Part shown: piece after piece, positions 10,841-23,912 of the stretch
Layout of the letters: each line of letters starts with the position of its first letter
How positions within the stretch are numbered: the stretch's first letter is position 1
DNA from: Burhinus oedicnemus
Lineage: Eukaryota > Chordata > Aves > Charadriiformes > Burhinidae
Length of the DNA: 64,000 bases
Assembly (NCBI GenBank): GCA_008921705.1
Contig: VFFE01007013.1
Coordinates: 1,632,154-1,696,153 of the forward strand
Reading direction: 5' to 3'
Made by a program: the position numbers and the translations under genes
Notes under the pieces: generated by a model
What the model saw: only the letters and a program-made list of their open reading frames with translations
What the model was told of the DNA's origin: nothing
Databases searched by the model: none

Positions 10841-13800
10841 TCCTGAATCCAATCTAGCTCGTTCCGTGGAAGTAAAGGAGCCAGCTACCAACCCAACCAG
10901 TCCTCACAGAGCAATATCCAGTAACAATGGGTTGTTGGATAACCACTAACCAGAGTGGTTTCAAGCATACCCACTGCCAGCCGTGCATTAAGTAACAAGC
11001 TACAGAAGCTTGTGGGAATGTGCTGGTGATATCTTGTGGACTTTACTACCAGCAGTGGAATCCATCTGTACCTTTCACTTCACATAGGCCCTTCAGCAGG
11101 AGCCAAAAAAAAAAAAAAATCGGCTTCTGAGTGAAGAACTGTGGCTGTAATTTTAATTACAGGAGAACAAAGCAAAACAAACAGATCAGTACTTAACGGT
11201 AAGTAAGTGAGGGTGCTAGTCTGTTCTTCAGAGGAGGGTATTTGGTCCTCTTCTCCCTTCATGGGAAAAAATTCAGCAATCACGTTTTTGCTTCATAGTG
11301 ATTGAGTAGATCAGTTTAGTTTTTCTTAATTGAAAACTTGGTTCTTTCTTCCTAAGCAAAAATTTGGTTGCTGGATCTCTCTAGTTCAGAGTGTACAGTT
11401 CTTCCTAGAGCTAGATGTAGCTGAAGTGTTCTTGAAGTAGTAGGTTTGCTGAAGAAAACAAATTTTCTAGGGAGACCAGATCTGCTTTGGTGTGACATGA
11501 AATTTGGTGAAGGTTTGTTACAAACTTCCCCCCCCCCCCTCCAAATCAAAGAAAGGGAGAAAAGGCAAGGTTTAAAAAATGATTTAATTTCTTTTTCAGG
11601 TCAAAAGTAAAGAACAAGGGATTTACTACTTTAAAGGCAAACATTGCCTCCTCTTTTTTTTTTTTCCTTAGCCAAACCACCCCCCTTAGCTTTTATTTCA
11701 AGTAGATTCAACTGAAGTTTTTTCTGCCTGTGATTGTTTTTTGTTTGGCCGTTGAACCAGATAATCCAATATTTGCACAGCTCTCCCTGGAGCTGCACAA
11801 AGAGCTAATGCTGTCATTATGACAGGTAGACCTCAAGAGATAACGTGGAAGCACGGGGTCTCCTAGCAGAAGCTCCCTGGCCTTTAAATGTTCACTCTCA
11901 GATCTTCAGGATTTCCCTGCAGATCTCTGGACTGTGTGATATTAGAGGGGGTTGAAGTGTTGAGGGGTCTACGCTTTCCCAAAGGAAAGCAGAGGAAAAG
12001 TAGTATTCAGCAACAGGGCATGGAGTTCTTGGACTGTTCATGAGTATTTGTCCCCTAGGGAAAGATAAAGCTTCTAGTGCTAAATAGCAGGGTTTATTTC
12101 TATATATATTTGAAATATATTTTCTTTTTAGTTTGTGGGGTTTTATTGTTCTGAAAACATGGTGACATATATACATCTTTCCTGCTATTGGTTCTTGCTT
12201 AGGTCAATGTACCTAATTCTATTTGTACAAAAATATTTGTTCCTAGTTAAACTTTCCTCCTCCTGTTTGCACCAAAACATCTTGGGCTCATGAAAACTGC
12301 CTGACCTGTGAAACTGTCTGCTTGAACAGACGACTTTTGCAGATCAAGCAGTTTGCATCTAGAAATCAAAGTTTTTTCTGTCTGGCTTAGATGGTTAGTA
12401 GTATAAACTGTCTAAGCAAATGCCCACTGTTATAAGCAGCTGTAGGTTTTGTGCTTGTGAAACCTATTTGCACAAATATTATAATACACCAAAGTCTCCA
12501 CCCAAATCTGCCACAGTTGCTTAGATCTTCCAACAATTACAATCTAATTAGACCCGGCATTCAAAGTTGCCTCCAGCATTTGAAACAAAAGTAATTTAGC
12601 GGTAATAAAAGTGGTGGATTGACAGCTCTGGAGGCTGAACTTGGCTTATCCACAAAACATACCCAGGGTGGGAAAGAGCTACAAGAATCACCGCAATGAC
12701 TGTTTGAAGGGCTTGACCCCTTGCCTTGAAATGACAACCTCCAAGGGATGAACATATGGGTAATTTTTTACAGGTCCCTCTACTGCCACTGCCAAGAGTG
12801 CTGCTAATTACTGACAATAATTAGTATATTGTCTGTGGCATGAATACTTTTCCACTAGAAAAAACACCTGATTCATTGTATGATAACAATCAAATGCCCG
12901 TCATGTACTGATGGTGTTTATGAAGTTAAAAATTATTCTGAATTTGAACTGCAGCCTGTGAGGTGAAAGACTTTATCCTATTACCAGTCCCCTGAATCAT
13001 TCAGTTTACAGTGTGTGAGGTGCAGTGCTGTGATTACCAATTCATTTCATAAAGGCCAACCATTTAAAATTCTCTCAAACTAGCAATTGCTTGAGGAATG
13101 AAAAAGCACCTGGGTCTGGACAAATATCTTTTTCTTCTTCTGGGTTAATTTAAAAAGAAAACCAACAATTCTTTCCCCTGGCAAATGAGACTTTCAATAA
13201 TCGTTGAGCTATCGCTGCAGAAGGATAACCTGTCTTTGCTTACTTGACATATGGGATTCTTCCAGTTCCAGAGGTGGAAGTCATGGTTAGGCTGAAGAGC
13301 ACTTGAAAAAATAAGCTGCTTCATGTTACCAGTCAGTAAGAGGAATCATTTGGCTTTGATGTGGAGAAAAGAATAGACAATCCACCTTCAGTTTCTTGTG
13401 GTGTTGCTGGATTCTTTTATTGCTGTTGCTTATAACCATAGGCAGAGACAAGAAATACTTTTCCTTCTTTCCCCCTCTCTTCTATTTCTCTCTCTCGTCC
13501 TTCCTCTGTCCATTGGTTTCTATGCTCTAAAATACTGAATTATAACATAGGAAAGGCCACCAGTGACTTCTGTAAGCTGACGGGTCTTAGCTTTCCTCCA
13601 GATGCTGAGTTAATATACACCTTACTCCGGCAGGCAAACTTTAATTCAGTTGGCAGTAGGATTACAGCAGGTATATTTACACTCGAGACCACTCATTTTC
13701 CATATCTAATTATCTCGTCATCTGCTGAGTCAGGAGGAAAATCAAAATTATCCTCTGTTTTAGATTATGTTTTCCTAGGACTGACATGAGAATTCTGGGT

Positions 13801-14675
13801 GACATTCTCAAAAGCATCCAATTTATATAGGATCAAAAGACTGTGGCTTTCAGGGGATCATCTGCTCCTCAGATGTATTAGGGACATTACAAAACAGTAC
13901 CTTTGGTTTCTAACATTGGAGGTGGAGGCATAGATTGCTGCCTTTATTGCCATCAGTATAGGATAAAATCATAATTTATGTTTTCAGATGAGGCTTCGAA
14001 AATGATGACCTTTTATATTTCTAACTGGAAACCAAGTTGCCCATGGGGTGTGTTTCAAAAGAGTAAGAGTTTGCACTAATAAATCCACTTTTTCTTTTTT
14101 TCTTTGTCCCTCTGCAATATATTTTACTGCCAGCCACAGTCCACTCCAGAGGAGGATGAAGATGGTTGGGAGTTTGTGTGTGTGTGTCTATCTATGTCTA
14201 AAAGGCTTTTGATTTATGCTGGGGACAGCTTGGTTTTTTTCTTCCTTTCTACAACATTCCTGTGTGATCTTCAAATTACTAGTCCCTATCTGAAAATTGG
14301 GTATAAGCAAGATGCTTTTCTGCCTCCTTCATCAGTCTATTCCACTTAGCCTACAAGCACTTTCAGACAGAGGCCATCTCTCATTCCAAAAGTATGTATG
14401 CCTCCAATATCCATGCCTTAATGATCTAGAAATACTATGCTATCCCCCTCAGTGGCAGAGGCTGATAGGGAGCAGTTGTACCTTTAGGTCCTTTTCTCAT
14501 CCAGTTCTGTTCCCTCATCCCTGTTTGAGAAAAGCTGAGTTTCCTTGATAGAACTGTGTGTGAAAAACTATGACAGCCAGCAACCTGTCTCCTTGTCTCT
14601 GACTGCATGTAGCTATATCAGCAATTTGGCCCAGCATCTAGATGCACCTCCTGAATCTCACCAAAATACAAATGC

Positions 14676-14727
14676 TAAGATAACAATACAGATGGAGGAA
14701 GATATGTAAGATAACAATACAGATGGA
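14676..14727. repeat. Perfect 21-bp direct repeat, 31-bp spacing
   Basis: A 21-base stretch beginning TAAGATAACAATAC and ending GATGGA occurs at 14,676-14,696 and again at 14,707-14,727 without mismatch, separated by 10 bases. This is a recent local tandem duplication of a 31-bp unit or replication slippage. Confidence 0.9.
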
Positions 14728-16188
14728 AGCATTTAAGTTAGTATATGGTTTGTAGAGTAGTTTGGGATCCTTTGGGTTGGTAAACACTGTGTAAGTTTAA
14801 AGCAGTATTATGTCTCAAGCTCACATAAACTTACGTTCCTTGGCTTTGCATTTTGCTGTGTGGATTAAGTTACAGCAGATCTGTCTGGAACACCCATTGA
14901 GGCTGAACAGTGGTGCATCTTCTGCTTCGTTGTTTAATATCAGATGCTTTATTATGGGAATTCAAATAAAACTTGACCTAAACAAGGCAGGCCTTCCTCC
15001 TCTTTTTAGAACGTTATGCCATATCCCATGTCCGTGTTTCACAGGCCAGTGTGTAATTAATGATGTGTGTCCTTCCTTCCCTTGTTAATTGATGCACAAG
15101 CTTTTGGGAGGTATGTATCATTATCTAATGTAATCATGCAGAAACGTGAAAAGCAGAAAAGGGAAGAAAAGAAGAAACCTGCGTGCCTTGATGTCTGATC
15201 ACAGTTGAAGCGGGAGGGGGTGGCACAGGTTGCCCTAGCAAGTTCAGAACTGGACTGCCTCACAGTATTGCCAGGATCTGTGAGCTTTGAACAGTTTCTG
15301 GCTCCAAATGGCTCCGTGATCCTGTTTAGAGAGGTTGTTTTAAATGTGTCTGTTCCTTCTGTTGCCCCTTGCCCTGGCACCTGGCAAGAGGGCAGAGGAA
15401 CCTCTCCCTCCATTTTCTGCTCAGTGATCTCCATCTCGCTGTCGTTCACTTTCAGGTTGGAGGCAGGTGTGTGGGAAACCCTAGGTTCCTTTAATCCCTA
15501 TTAAGAACAGCAGATCACAGTGGCCCCTCTGGCCTTGTTCCCTATGACTATGAAACTAGCTTTAGCAGCACAGAGATTTAATCTTTCTAGTGGAAATGTA
15601 GTGCTGGTCAAAGGTCTGCGCTGCATCTTTTAGGACGGTTTCTTAGCTGTGTGAAGTTAATCGTGAGGCAGTGTCCGTTCCAAGTCGCAGATTTTGGCAG
15701 AAGGCCTGTGCTACAGACTAGCCTTTCTGCATCTCTACTCTCTTCCCTTGGAAAGATCCCGAAGAGGAAAGCCACAACTCTGCCAGAGGCACAGAGCGGG
15801 CCTCCGGCCCCTCTTTGCAGGGTCCTCTTCTTGCCTGCCTCCTCTTCCCACCACCTGTCTGGTGACCAGCGGGAGAGAAGGAGCAGCTCTGGTGTGCACT
15901 ACGAGCTGTGTGGGGATGATAAGCAGCTCTGTGTCTCTCGGTTGTCTTTAAAACCTACCTGGTGCAGTCAGTCAGCTGCTTCAGGTCCTCTCTGAGAGCG
16001 TAGATGAGGACGAGCCAAGGTGTCTGTGCTACGTGGTGCACCCCCACCAGTGCATGCAGCAGAGAGGAAGGGCTGATAGGGAGCAGCCAGTGGCTCTGTC
16101 AGCTGTTGCTCCCCAGTTTTGTTCCTCCATCTTCAGTTAATTTAGATCATACCTAAAGTGCGTCCACAACTACGTTTAAGCAAAAGCG

Positions 16189-16202
16189 GTTACCATAGTA
16201 AC
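16189..16202. promoter_or_regulatory. RFX-family X-box
   Basis: GTTACCATAGTAAC fits the RFX dimer consensus GTHNYYATRRNAAC at every position and is nearly palindromic. RFX factors bind such sites at ciliary and neural gene regulatory elements. The surrounding sequence (about 16,130-16,290) is non-repetitive with several short TAAT/TTTA elements, suggesting an enhancer rather than chance. No CpG island or start site is close, so it would be distal. Function is inferred from motif quality alone. Confidence 0.6.
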
Positions 16203-16697
16203 ACTGGAGATTTTCTAAATGCAGTCTACGATGTAAACAACTGAAATGACTGTCACCCCAAATAGTTGTTTATTTCTTCTGCGTAGTTTATTGAGTATTT
16301 AAATCTGTTGTAGCACACACAGATTTACCACGTCTAAGTATAACTTGGAGGAGTAACACATTTTTTCTTATTCCTTCCATTTCAGCAGATCTGTTTCCAT
16401 GTCAACAGCTCACATTGATAAAGAATTGACATTCTGACTGCATTTGGCAGTGTAGGGTACAAGGTGACAATTAAAATAAATCAGTTTCTAATGATGCTGA
16501 TGTTCAAACTGTGCCAAAATACTGGGATTCCCATGCACAGTAGCCAGAGATTGCTGCTTGAATCTGCAGAGAGCGAGGCAGGAATTCTCACGGGAACAGA
16601 CTTTCTTTGCAAGGTTTTCAAGCCTTCCTGCTTACAGATGCAGAAAGACTGGAAAAGCAAACTCTATTTCTCTCTTACAGAAAAACGCACCTAGCAC

Positions 16698-16726
16698 TGT
16701 GTGTGTGTGCGCACGCATGTGTGTTT
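16698..16726. repeat. Short GT/GC-rich simple repeat
   Basis: An interrupted (GT)n tract with a GCGCAC interruption in its middle. It is a short alternating purine-pyrimidine stretch and a possible polymorphic microsatellite. Nothing else of note. Confidence 0.7.
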
Positions 16727-18063
16727 GCTTTGGCTCATCCACTTCTAATCTAGGTGAGGTCTAGAAATGCATGAAGCATGCAGTAAAAAAATAGAACACT
16801 ATTCTTGGAGTTAAACCCTGTTTTGAGTCAAGTTTCTGGCAAAATTGTGGAGCAGGAGGGCTTAATTAACCCCCCCTCCTTCCACTCCTAATTTCCTTGT
16901 AGTGAATATATGTATTGAAATTACTGAGGGACAAGAAACATGGAGGCCCAGAAGGGCATTTTTAGGCTTGCAAGCCTGTTCAACAAAAACTCGCACTTCA
17001 AATTGTATATTTGGGGATGAAAGTGGACTGCTTTTCTCTGTCTGTGTGAACAGCATGTAGATACACAGTTGCCACAGTCAAGGTGTCATCGATGTGTTTG
17101 TTTTCCCTTGGTGCCTAAGGGGGCTAAGATCAGTGACCCACTGTATTAAGGATATTAAGCACCCTGTTGACACCCGATAGGAGAGACAGACACAATCCAC
17201 GAGAATTCCCAGACTAAACAGACAGCAAACAGGGAAAGGAGAAAAAATGTTACCCCCATTTTACAGGGACAGAGAGGGATTAAAAGACGTTTTTCAAAGC
17301 TGCAGATAGGAGTGGCTTCCAGGGGATGCAGGCTGCCTACCTGTGGTTTGGATGGCCGAAAATCCCATATCTAGTGTTCGCTTGGGGTCATACTGGAGTC
17401 TCATGGCAGATGTGGAAATCCAGCTCAGCGCTCCTGAATTGAAACTTGCTCATCTTCAAGGGGGAGCAAAGTTTGGGAATACATATCCATGGAGGCATTC
17501 AGCTTGTCTGAAGGCACTCTGTCTGGTTTGAAGTAGGTTTGAATCTGTAATTTCTGTTGCATTTGGGGACTATACATACCTCCTAATGTTAGGCATCTAA
17601 GTGATGTGCCTAGTGATCTTAGTTGCTGTGGGTTCTCTTGGTAGCCAATGGAAAGAAATAGTTGTGTCCAAGCAGCAGTTCAGATCACTTTCAGCAGGTA
17701 TCTAGCGCTGCCTGATAGTGCTTCGTGAATGTGTAAATTCACTTGTTATGTCTTTCATATCATGGGATCATAAAATTTTTGTGGATTTGACAAGTCCCCA
17801 AACTTACTTTGCCTAGTGAGGCTTCTATGTTTAAATGGAATTCTTAGATATTGTTTTAGAGAAAAGAATATAAAAGCAGAAATTCTGGTAAGAGTAACGC
17901 AATTCCTGGTATTGCTGAGGTATACCAAAATGTTGTGATTTTTCACTGTCATACATACACACCAGAGCAAACTCCAAACCCCAAAACCAGTCATTTGTTT
18001 AATGGAGAATGGAGATGAATATAGTAAATCCCCCACATGTACTAATGATAATTTTATTTCTAG

Positions 18064-18135
18064 ATTGCATTCTTTGGAGGATCTCTGAGTGCTTCAGAAG
18101 GACTAAGGAATTATGCCTCAGCAGCCCATAAGGTG
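18064..18135 (+). CDS. Possible internal exon, 24 codons, unknown protein
   Basis: The acceptor is good: a TACTAAT branch-point-like sequence, a T-rich tract and TTTCTAG. The donor is GTG|GTAAGTAT, an intron start that matches U1 very well. The segment is exactly 72 bp, and only one of the three frames is open. It reads from IAFFGGSLSASEG to NYASAAHKV, and the other two frames hit stops. That frame enters and leaves in phase 0, which is compatible with the phase-0 start of the exon candidate at 60,079. I do not recognise the residues. A non-coding exon or a pseudo-exon is a real alternative, because 24 open codons alone are weak evidence. Confidence 0.4.
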
Positions 18136-20587
18136 GTAAGTATTATTACTGTATTTTGTAAATGTGAAAGAATTGTGGGATATTGATAAATGGAGAAATT
18201 GCCAAATCAGTCAAATCTGTGGCAAATAACTTTTCCCTGTGGAAAAATACCGCTCTGTCAGATACAAGACAGGTACAATGTTTATATGTTTCAGCAAACA
18301 AGCCATTGCTGAATGACTTTAATTTGATTGCGCAGGAGTGAGACACTTTTAGGGCGTATCCTGTGAATGTCACTGAGGTGCTGTAACATAAAAAATAGAT
18401 TGCGACTGAGAAGGGATGTGTAATCTGTTTGTCGGTCTTGAATATTGGCTGTAGCTGACAGTGGAACAGCAGCTGCTTAGATGGGTCTGCACAATAACAA
18501 GGGCTAAGAAGATCTAGCTCTCTCCGTTGAACTGCTGTTGGCCTTCCTTATCGTATTACCTCATCTCCTAGCCGCAGGTATTGGCAATCTTTCAAGGAGG
18601 TGTGCACAATATTGTTTTGCCCCACCTCAGGTTAGAGGCATGAAAGTAGCAGGGGCTCTAAGTGCTGCTTCTCAGAGGTTTGACTGAGTGAGAGGGTCCT
18701 GTGAGGTAGTAACCTCCAGCAGCTGGGGGATTTGGCTTTGGAGGACACGAGGGTCAGGCAGGCATCCCTCCTAGTGCTGCAGCTTCCAGTACCTGGCTCT
18801 GCCTGAGCTGTGGTGTCTCCCATCAGAAATCCTTTACCACAGGCTTGCAGCTGTCAGCTCTAAAGCCAAGTTTCAGCACCTATAGCCGTCGTTCTATGGA
18901 GATGTGACTAGCCATATGGTAGTGCTGCTTCTACCCCCATTTTATTAGCTAAATTGAATTAACAGGCAACTATAATAACCACACAGACAAATATAATAAC
19001 GTACTGTCATGCTTCATTGTAAATAATGGCTGTAGTAGCCACACCAATATTATTTGACTTAATATGAATGTGTTTGACATATGCCATCAAGAATGAGATT
19101 AACATGATGCCTAAGACAAACTGTGTATTAACATGTGGTCCCTGTTGTTCAAAAGCTCTGGAAACCCGGCCGTAATCAATAACAGTAAAGTTCTGAAGAA
19201 TGAAAGGATGGTCACAACCATTTATATACAAGTTAATGCAAACCAGAAGAAATGCATAACCAAATGTAGTCAGGAGTTGAAGAAAAGCTGTAACTTAGTC
19301 CCAGAAATTCTGGCCTAGACTAAAGGCCTAGACTTTAACAGGAGTAAACAAGACCCATTCCTAAAACACAGTTGAGAAATCTTTGTGTGAAACAGAAGGA
19401 ACATATAAGTGAAAGATGTCAAATGGTGTTTGGCTGTAATTGGATACAGCATGAATGCCATGAAAATGTTAACCTAATTCTGTCCCAAATCTGAAACCAA
19501 ACTCTGCTCTTACCACCTAAGATTTCTTCTAAGCTTTGCTGAGGTGCATTTGTGGAACCATTAATTGGAAGAAAACTATAATTCTAATAGTTGAACATGC
19601 CTTTTCAGTGTTGTCTAACACCAGAAAGTGGAGGAAGAAAGAAATCAGTTACAGCCCTTCATGTTAAAAAAAAAAAACAAACAAAAAAAGCCAAACCAAA
19701 AACCAGGGTGGGAAATAATAAAAAAATGTAGCTTTTCTAATAAATCATATATACTGAGCTGTAGGCTTCTGCCCTTCTAAAATAAAAGGAAGCAAGAGGT
19801 TGTTGGTGGCAAAAATACTACCTTATGGGATTTTAATACAGTTGTGGAACCCATTCCCCTGCCTTTGGGATGATGTAGCAAAAATGCACGGTGTTATTCA
19901 CAGTTCTTTTTGGTTTCATTCAGTGTCTGAGTTGCCTTTTGTCATCAGTGGGGTGCAATTCCTATGGAGTGAAACAATGCATACAGCATGGACTAAAGTG
20001 CCTCAAAACAGCTGTATGCTGCCTTAGGCAGTACCTCAATGGTTTAATAGGACTAACGCACGTGCACACTAACAACAGTGAATGTGGCCAGTTGAAGGAT
20101 CAAGACCAAAGGTTATTTTCAGATAAGAGAAAGGAGAGGGTGAAAATATACAGGGATGCGAGAATAGTGGTGTGAGTGCATTTAGGGCCTACGCACAACG
20201 GGAGGATTCTCCTTCCTCTACTGTTACTTTGCAACAAAGGTTGCAACCTGAAACATAACCTAACTAAAATACCGCTTCAAGCTTCCTTGAACTTCAGAGA
20301 GGCTCTGTTCTACTGGTGAGGGTTGGGCAGAGCAGAAGGTAAGAGTAGTGGCTAGGGCTTACTAAAAACTAGTGGGGCTTTCTGCTGGGGCACACATTAT
20401 TCAGCAGTCACTTTGCTACCTTTTGAAAGGATAGGCATGCTCCTCCTAGTCTGTCCATGCTGGTGAAGATAGGTGTGCAGGCACAGAAACCTGATACCAG
20501 AAAGGATGCTGCAGTGACTCAGTGGTAATAGATTTTTGGCCAAAAGCAGAGTGAAAGAGCACGCAGTGAGACATGAGATACTCCTGA
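18136..20587. other. Non-coding stretch, intron-like
   Basis: AT-rich sequence with no supported exon or named repeat. An A-rich run near 19,667-19,700 with CAAA/CAAAC interruptions is simple sequence. Short open frames at 19,800-20,175 on the plus strand show no family features. Confidence 0.45.
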
Positions 20588-21016
20588 CTACCTCTGCTGC
20601 CCTGGATGAGCCAGGTACAGTCCAGTTCTTTTTCTAGTCAACAGCAGAAGAGCAACGTAGCAAGTAATTGTCCAGCTGGTTGCTCCATTCAATCCTGTAA
20701 CTGTAAGATGAAGAGCTATTGCTGCTGCAGGAAGAGTAGCAGTGGGTCTCTGGTGACAAGGTAAGCAGGTACCAGTGACTGGCAAGTGCATATTGCAGCG
20801 GAAGGGGGATCCCAGGCTGTCAAAAATGTCTCACCCTGGATGTTGAAATGCTGAGCCAGTATCCCGATGCACTTCCTTATTCTGGAAGAAAGTTACTCCA
20901 TTTACTCCTTGGGTTCCTGGAAGGATTGCTGGGGCCAGAGACTGGCCTATAATTGCAGCTGTTAGCTCACTGTTAAATGGATGTAGAATACCTCCTTGCA
21001 CATCATTTATTAACAT
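20588..21016 (-). pseudogene. Possible protein remnant with one in-frame stop
   Basis: One minus-strand frame stays open for about 143 codons from 21,016 down to 20,588 except for a single TGA at about 20,833-20,831. The first part includes LHPFNSELTAAIIGQSLAPA, then GVNGVTFFQNKEVHRD. The second part has ATLPAAAIALHLTVTGLNG. The stop sits in CCAGGGTGAGA, which could equally be a splice donor, so the first part may be an exon end. The composition looks protein-like, but I cannot place it in a family and I see no good acceptor upstream. A chance open frame is possible. Confidence 0.25.
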
Positions 21017-23912
21017 TTAAAATCCGTCAGGGGACATATAAAACATTCCTCTTTTTGTAACATTTATAAACTACCAAGAAGCACAGACACATTCCCCTAT
21101 ATTAATTACCCTAATTTAGGCAATGTCCATGGAGGGCCCGCGAGCACAGCAGCTATGATTCCCCCCACAATCCTTTTATTTCTAGGCATTGAGGTTCCCC
21201 TGAGCCCATTCCAGCTGCAAATTCTCCTGGCATGAAGCAGGGTAATGCTGGAGAGTAAATGTATTTTCAGACCTTGTATACATGAGGGAGTTGCACTAAG
21301 ATTACTGGTAAACCTGCTTAGTTAAACCAATGCAAAATGTGATGTGGACAGTCTTATTTCATCTGGTTGCTTCTTTTAGATTTGGATTAGGTTTGAAATC
21401 AAGTAAACCCCCATTTAACATCTTTAAGGAAAGATGTATGAAGGCATTCGCATCAGTTTAACTTGAATTGTTTCAGTCAGATTTAAATGAAACCGGTGAA
21501 ACTTTCTTGTACTGAGATGACCTCAGTAAGTACAAATTTCTGTCCCTCTCTTCTACAGGCCTGAGGGGTTGCAGCTCTTCCAGCTTTTCACAAGGCATAA
21601 TTTTAGTCACCTATGCTAGGAGCCAGTGGGAATTAGAAGCTCGGCTGGATCAGGGTAAATCAAGGGAGGAGCATTTAGTGATTGAGGAAGGAACATGAAA
21701 GAAGGCAGCTTTACTTGTCTCACTCTGTGAAAATGATCACAGCAGCTCCTTTGAACCTCTTCAGGCCTTGTGTCTGCCGTAGGTTGCAGGGTTGGCCCTG
21801 CCATAGATCCTCAGTGTCATCTTGTTGCTGTCAGAGTATCCCATGGGGCTGGCACATACGGGGTAGCCCAAGTGATGCATCTGACTGGGGCAGGGTCAGC
21901 CTGCAGTGTCTTTAGATGGCAGATTCCCTCTGGAGCATTCACTCCTCTCTGCTGGGCTTTGGTATTGGTACCTATGTGCACGAGCAAGAAAATGGGCAGC
22001 TATCTATTCCCCTTGGGTTATTTCAGCCAGCTGATAAAAAGAAAGAAATGCGGCTTCTTTCAGTTCATGAAACGTTTGCAGTAGGCGTGTTTTCCTGCAT
22101 TAGTGTGACATTTGGAGAATAAAATAAATATGTTATACTGAATGTCATCTTGAGTTTCCCCCATGAAATAATTTGAAGAGTGTTCCCCAGCTGCATGTGC
22201 TGAGCTGTGAGGATTGTTGCTGAAAGCACATAATGTTGTGTATGCTTAATTTTAAATGACTCTACCGTGGAGAAGTCTGTACGTGTTATAGAATTACCAT
22301 GGTTTTGAATGGTACAGATCTATAGTTTCCTTCATCAGAGGTGAAGCCATGTAAATGCTGCTTGTCACCTTCTTCCTGGGCACATGCCATGTCACCTATG
22401 AATTTTAGTGTGTCCCAAATCAGTGATGGAAAAGCACTGAGAAATATCTAGAGCAGTAGGGTTCTTGTGCAGGGGAGAGCTGATCAGGTCCAGTGCCTGG
22501 AGGGTGATCCTTCTGCAGAGGTATTCTTCCCATTAGCTGTGCCACTAAGCCATATATCATAGGAGGGCTGAAATTTGTTTTTATCAATTCAGGAACAAGA
22601 TCCTACATCTGTTCCTAATTACAGGTAGGGGTCTCAGAGGAGGTCTGAGTTACAGTGTGTGTGGATATCAAAATGCATAGCTCTCATTACTTGAATAGGT
22701 AAATAATTTTATTCATCATCCGTGCAGGGACGTAGGAAGCGTAGCCCAGGAGATGTTAACAATTAACTGCAATCTCGTTTGCATTACTGGCTATCAATAT
22801 CTTCAGCTCTTCTGCACAGTAGTTTAATATTAACTATGTAAACCTTTTGAAAAGGGTTTAACTTTTTTTTTTTTTGTGAATTGGGCATTTACAAATATAT
22901 TTCTATTTTTGTCAGATTGATTTTACATGATATTTTTCTATAGAGGATGTGTTTTTATGGTTCTTTGCTTTCTTTTGGGAAATGAGGGACCAAGTGTCTT
23001 CTGTAAAATCTGGGCTACCACAGCTTATGACTGGCTTCCACTCAGGTTGAGGTGCTAACCGCCATGCAGGACTGTTTCCTGTGTCTGAAACAGGTAATTT
23101 CCCTGGACCCAAAATTTTAGTTTGGGCAGAGTCAGTGTAGTTGCTTATCCTTTTGAGGGCAAACGTCTCTGTCCCATGCAACGTACAGATTCTGCAGTCC
23201 GGTAAATGCAAGGTTTTGCTTGAGTTTTTTTAAAGGACTTGCCCTCACTGTAGGGTTACTCTAGTTACTTGCAAGAAAGTCACATGTAAGAAATGCACCA
23301 AGAGACTCCATAACCCATATCGATACAGGTTATTGCTATAGATTCAAACAAACATGAGAGAAAAATAGTGAGAAGTGTAGCTATTTGCAAGCAAATACAC
23401 TGTTATTCATATTTTTAACTTGAGCTGGCTTAACTGAAGCACACTGGTGTCTTTTACTGATGTAGTCGGCACGGTTGGAGAGTATAGGGAAAAACTTGGG
23501 TTAATAACACACACCAGATGCTTAATATGACTCCCCTGTATAGCTTAACCATGACACTACAACATGGCTATCCTCCCTGTAGTAATCCAAACTCAAGGGT
23601 TGTTAACTCAAGGCTATATAACTGCTGGGAAACTTTTTTTTTTGTTAGACATTCCAGCTGTATCCCAGGCAGTGCAAAATACTGCTGACAGATTGGTTCT
23701 GCCCTCTGCTAATTGTGGTAGCAGACGTGCTTTGATGGTTTGTACATACGGAGTTGGGAAATCCCTCTGAGAACCTTTACACGTGCCGTAATGTGAAAGA
23801 CACTGCTGCTGTTACTTGAATTGTTAAGTTTGTTGAGGTGAACAGCAGTTACCTGCAAATGGGAAGAGGAGAAAATTCAGTGATTTCAAAGCAGTGCATT
23901 TAACTTGAATTC
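21017..23912. other. Non-coding stretch, intron-like
   Basis: No supported gene or recognisable repeat beyond T runs (22,862-22,876 and about 23,635-23,644). Several short open frames around 21,616-22,122 on both strands have no family features. Confidence 0.45.

Larger units (their letters stand above)
10841..18063. other. Non-coding stretch, intron-like
   Basis: No supported gene. It contains short A and T runs (for example 11,105-11,119 and about 11,649-11,665), a 31-bp-period duplication at 14,676, an RFX X-box at 16,189 and a GT-rich stretch at 16,698. A C run and T runs near 11,520-11,660 are simple sequence. Confidence 0.5.
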
